Assembly (NCBI GenBank): GCA_919901705.1
Contig: CAKKPR010000020.1
Coordinates: forward strand, 1-13,166
DNA length: 13,166 nucleotides
Source: Thermodesulfovibrionales bacterium
Lineage (GTDB): Bacteria; Nitrospirota; Thermodesulfovibrionia; Thermodesulfovibrionales; UBA1546
Direction: 5' to 3'
Part shown: positions 12,991-13,166 of the stretch, piece after piece
Layout: the number at the start of each line of letters is the position of its first letter
How positions within the stretch are numbered: position 1 is the stretch's first letter
Position numbers and translations under genes: made by a program
Notes under the pieces: model-generated
The model's input: only the letters and a program-made list of their open reading frames with translations
The model's database searches: none
What the model was told of the DNA's origin: nothing

Positions 12991-13097
12991 TTGCAGTGAA
13001 ATTTGAGGCGGTACTAAAACCTCTAGTCTGCCTTTGCAACGAAGCGGGCGACCAAAGTGTCTGACATGCCGGTTGCATTAATAGTAAATAGAAGACA

Positions 13098-13166
13098 TCA
13101 TGTTTGTTCTTTCCACATGCGCGGATCGTAACAGAACTCCTCAGGAGCAGAGATTTTTATTTTTTG
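13098..13166 (-). other. Possible C-terminal end of another gene, cut by the window edge
   Basis: The minus strand is open from the edge to a TGA at 13100-13098, with the protein-like translation ISAPEEFCYDPRMWKEQT. It is only 22 codons and I recognise no family. A plus-strand frame from ATG at 13100 is also open to the edge. The stretch from here to 12967 holds no other gene I can support. Confidence 0.2.

Noticed and set aside
12967..13020. Possible T-box leader upstream of cysE-cysS, because the minus strand has TAGTACCGCC resembling the T-box core.
   Set aside because: The match is incomplete, I find no stem I with specifier loop or terminator/antiterminator, and the likely -10 box lies downstream of it.
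13030..13100. UGA at 13100-13098 followed in frame by further open codons, suggesting a selenocysteine codon.
   Set aside because: No convincing SECIS-like hairpin follows the UGA, the frames are very short and no selenoprotein family is recognised.
13100..13166. Plus-strand frame from ATG at 13100 open to the right edge.
   Set aside because: Only 22 codons, no clear ribosome site and no recognisable family; not reported as a gene.

Overview
The window looks like a piece of a bacterial chromosome of moderate G+C. It is dense with housekeeping genes and carries one small accessory block. The gene content fits an anaerobic or microaerophilic bacterium that makes menaquinone by the futalosine route: mqnE and mqnC are present, and both encode radical SAM enzymes. 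A free-living Nitrospirota or deltaproteobacterial-type lineage is my best guess from gene content and style. No rRNA or other strong marker is present, so this is inference.

Layout from left to right. (1) 1-4401, minus strand: mqnE, then a 2.2-kb accessory block, then mqnC, which runs off the left edge. In transcription order the block holds a truncated reading frame containing a perfect 13-bp inverted repeat, an MNT nucleotidyltransferase, an overlapping HEPN gene, a short frame resembling the C-terminal tail of an adenine DNA methyltransferase, and a 342-residue protein of unknown function. (2) A short divergent promoter region, then hemC on the plus strand. (3) Convergent to hemC, tyrS on the minus strand. 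(4) Divergent from tyrS, a stand-alone radical SAM/SPASM protein on the plus strand. (5) Convergent to it, a tightly packed minus-strand operon: a CysE-CysS fusion, a double-AMIN/TPR exported protein, and mnmA. (6) About 210 bp at the right edge with the cysE-cysS upstream region and possibly the tail of another gene.

The most unusual signal is a set of short in-frame repeat insertions in four otherwise ordinary enzymes (MqnC, MqnE, HemC, MnmA). I count six arrays, each of exactly four tandem 7-bp units (28 bp). In mqnC and mnmA two arrays face each other around a 14-nt T6-containing centre. Both elements are therefore 70-bp foldbacks with the same 4x7-14-4x7 plan, although their heptamer sequences are unrelated. 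All lie in predicted surface loops, all are read through in frame, and in mnmA the only aberrant unit removes what would be a TAG stop. Heptamer arrays (STRR) are known from cyanobacteria, and protein-coding palindromic insertions are known from Rickettsia. This combination of features is the part of the window I would follow up first.

A second point of interest is the CysE-CysS fusion. It joins the cysteine precursor-forming enzyme to the enzyme that charges tRNA-Cys, and it keeps a perfect Shine-Dalgarno sequence and ATG at the junction. It may therefore yield both a fused protein and a free cysteinyl-tRNA synthetase. Several promoters (tyrS, cysE-cysS, possibly the radical SAM gene) put the -10 box only 5-7 nt before the start codon, which suggests leaderless mRNAs.
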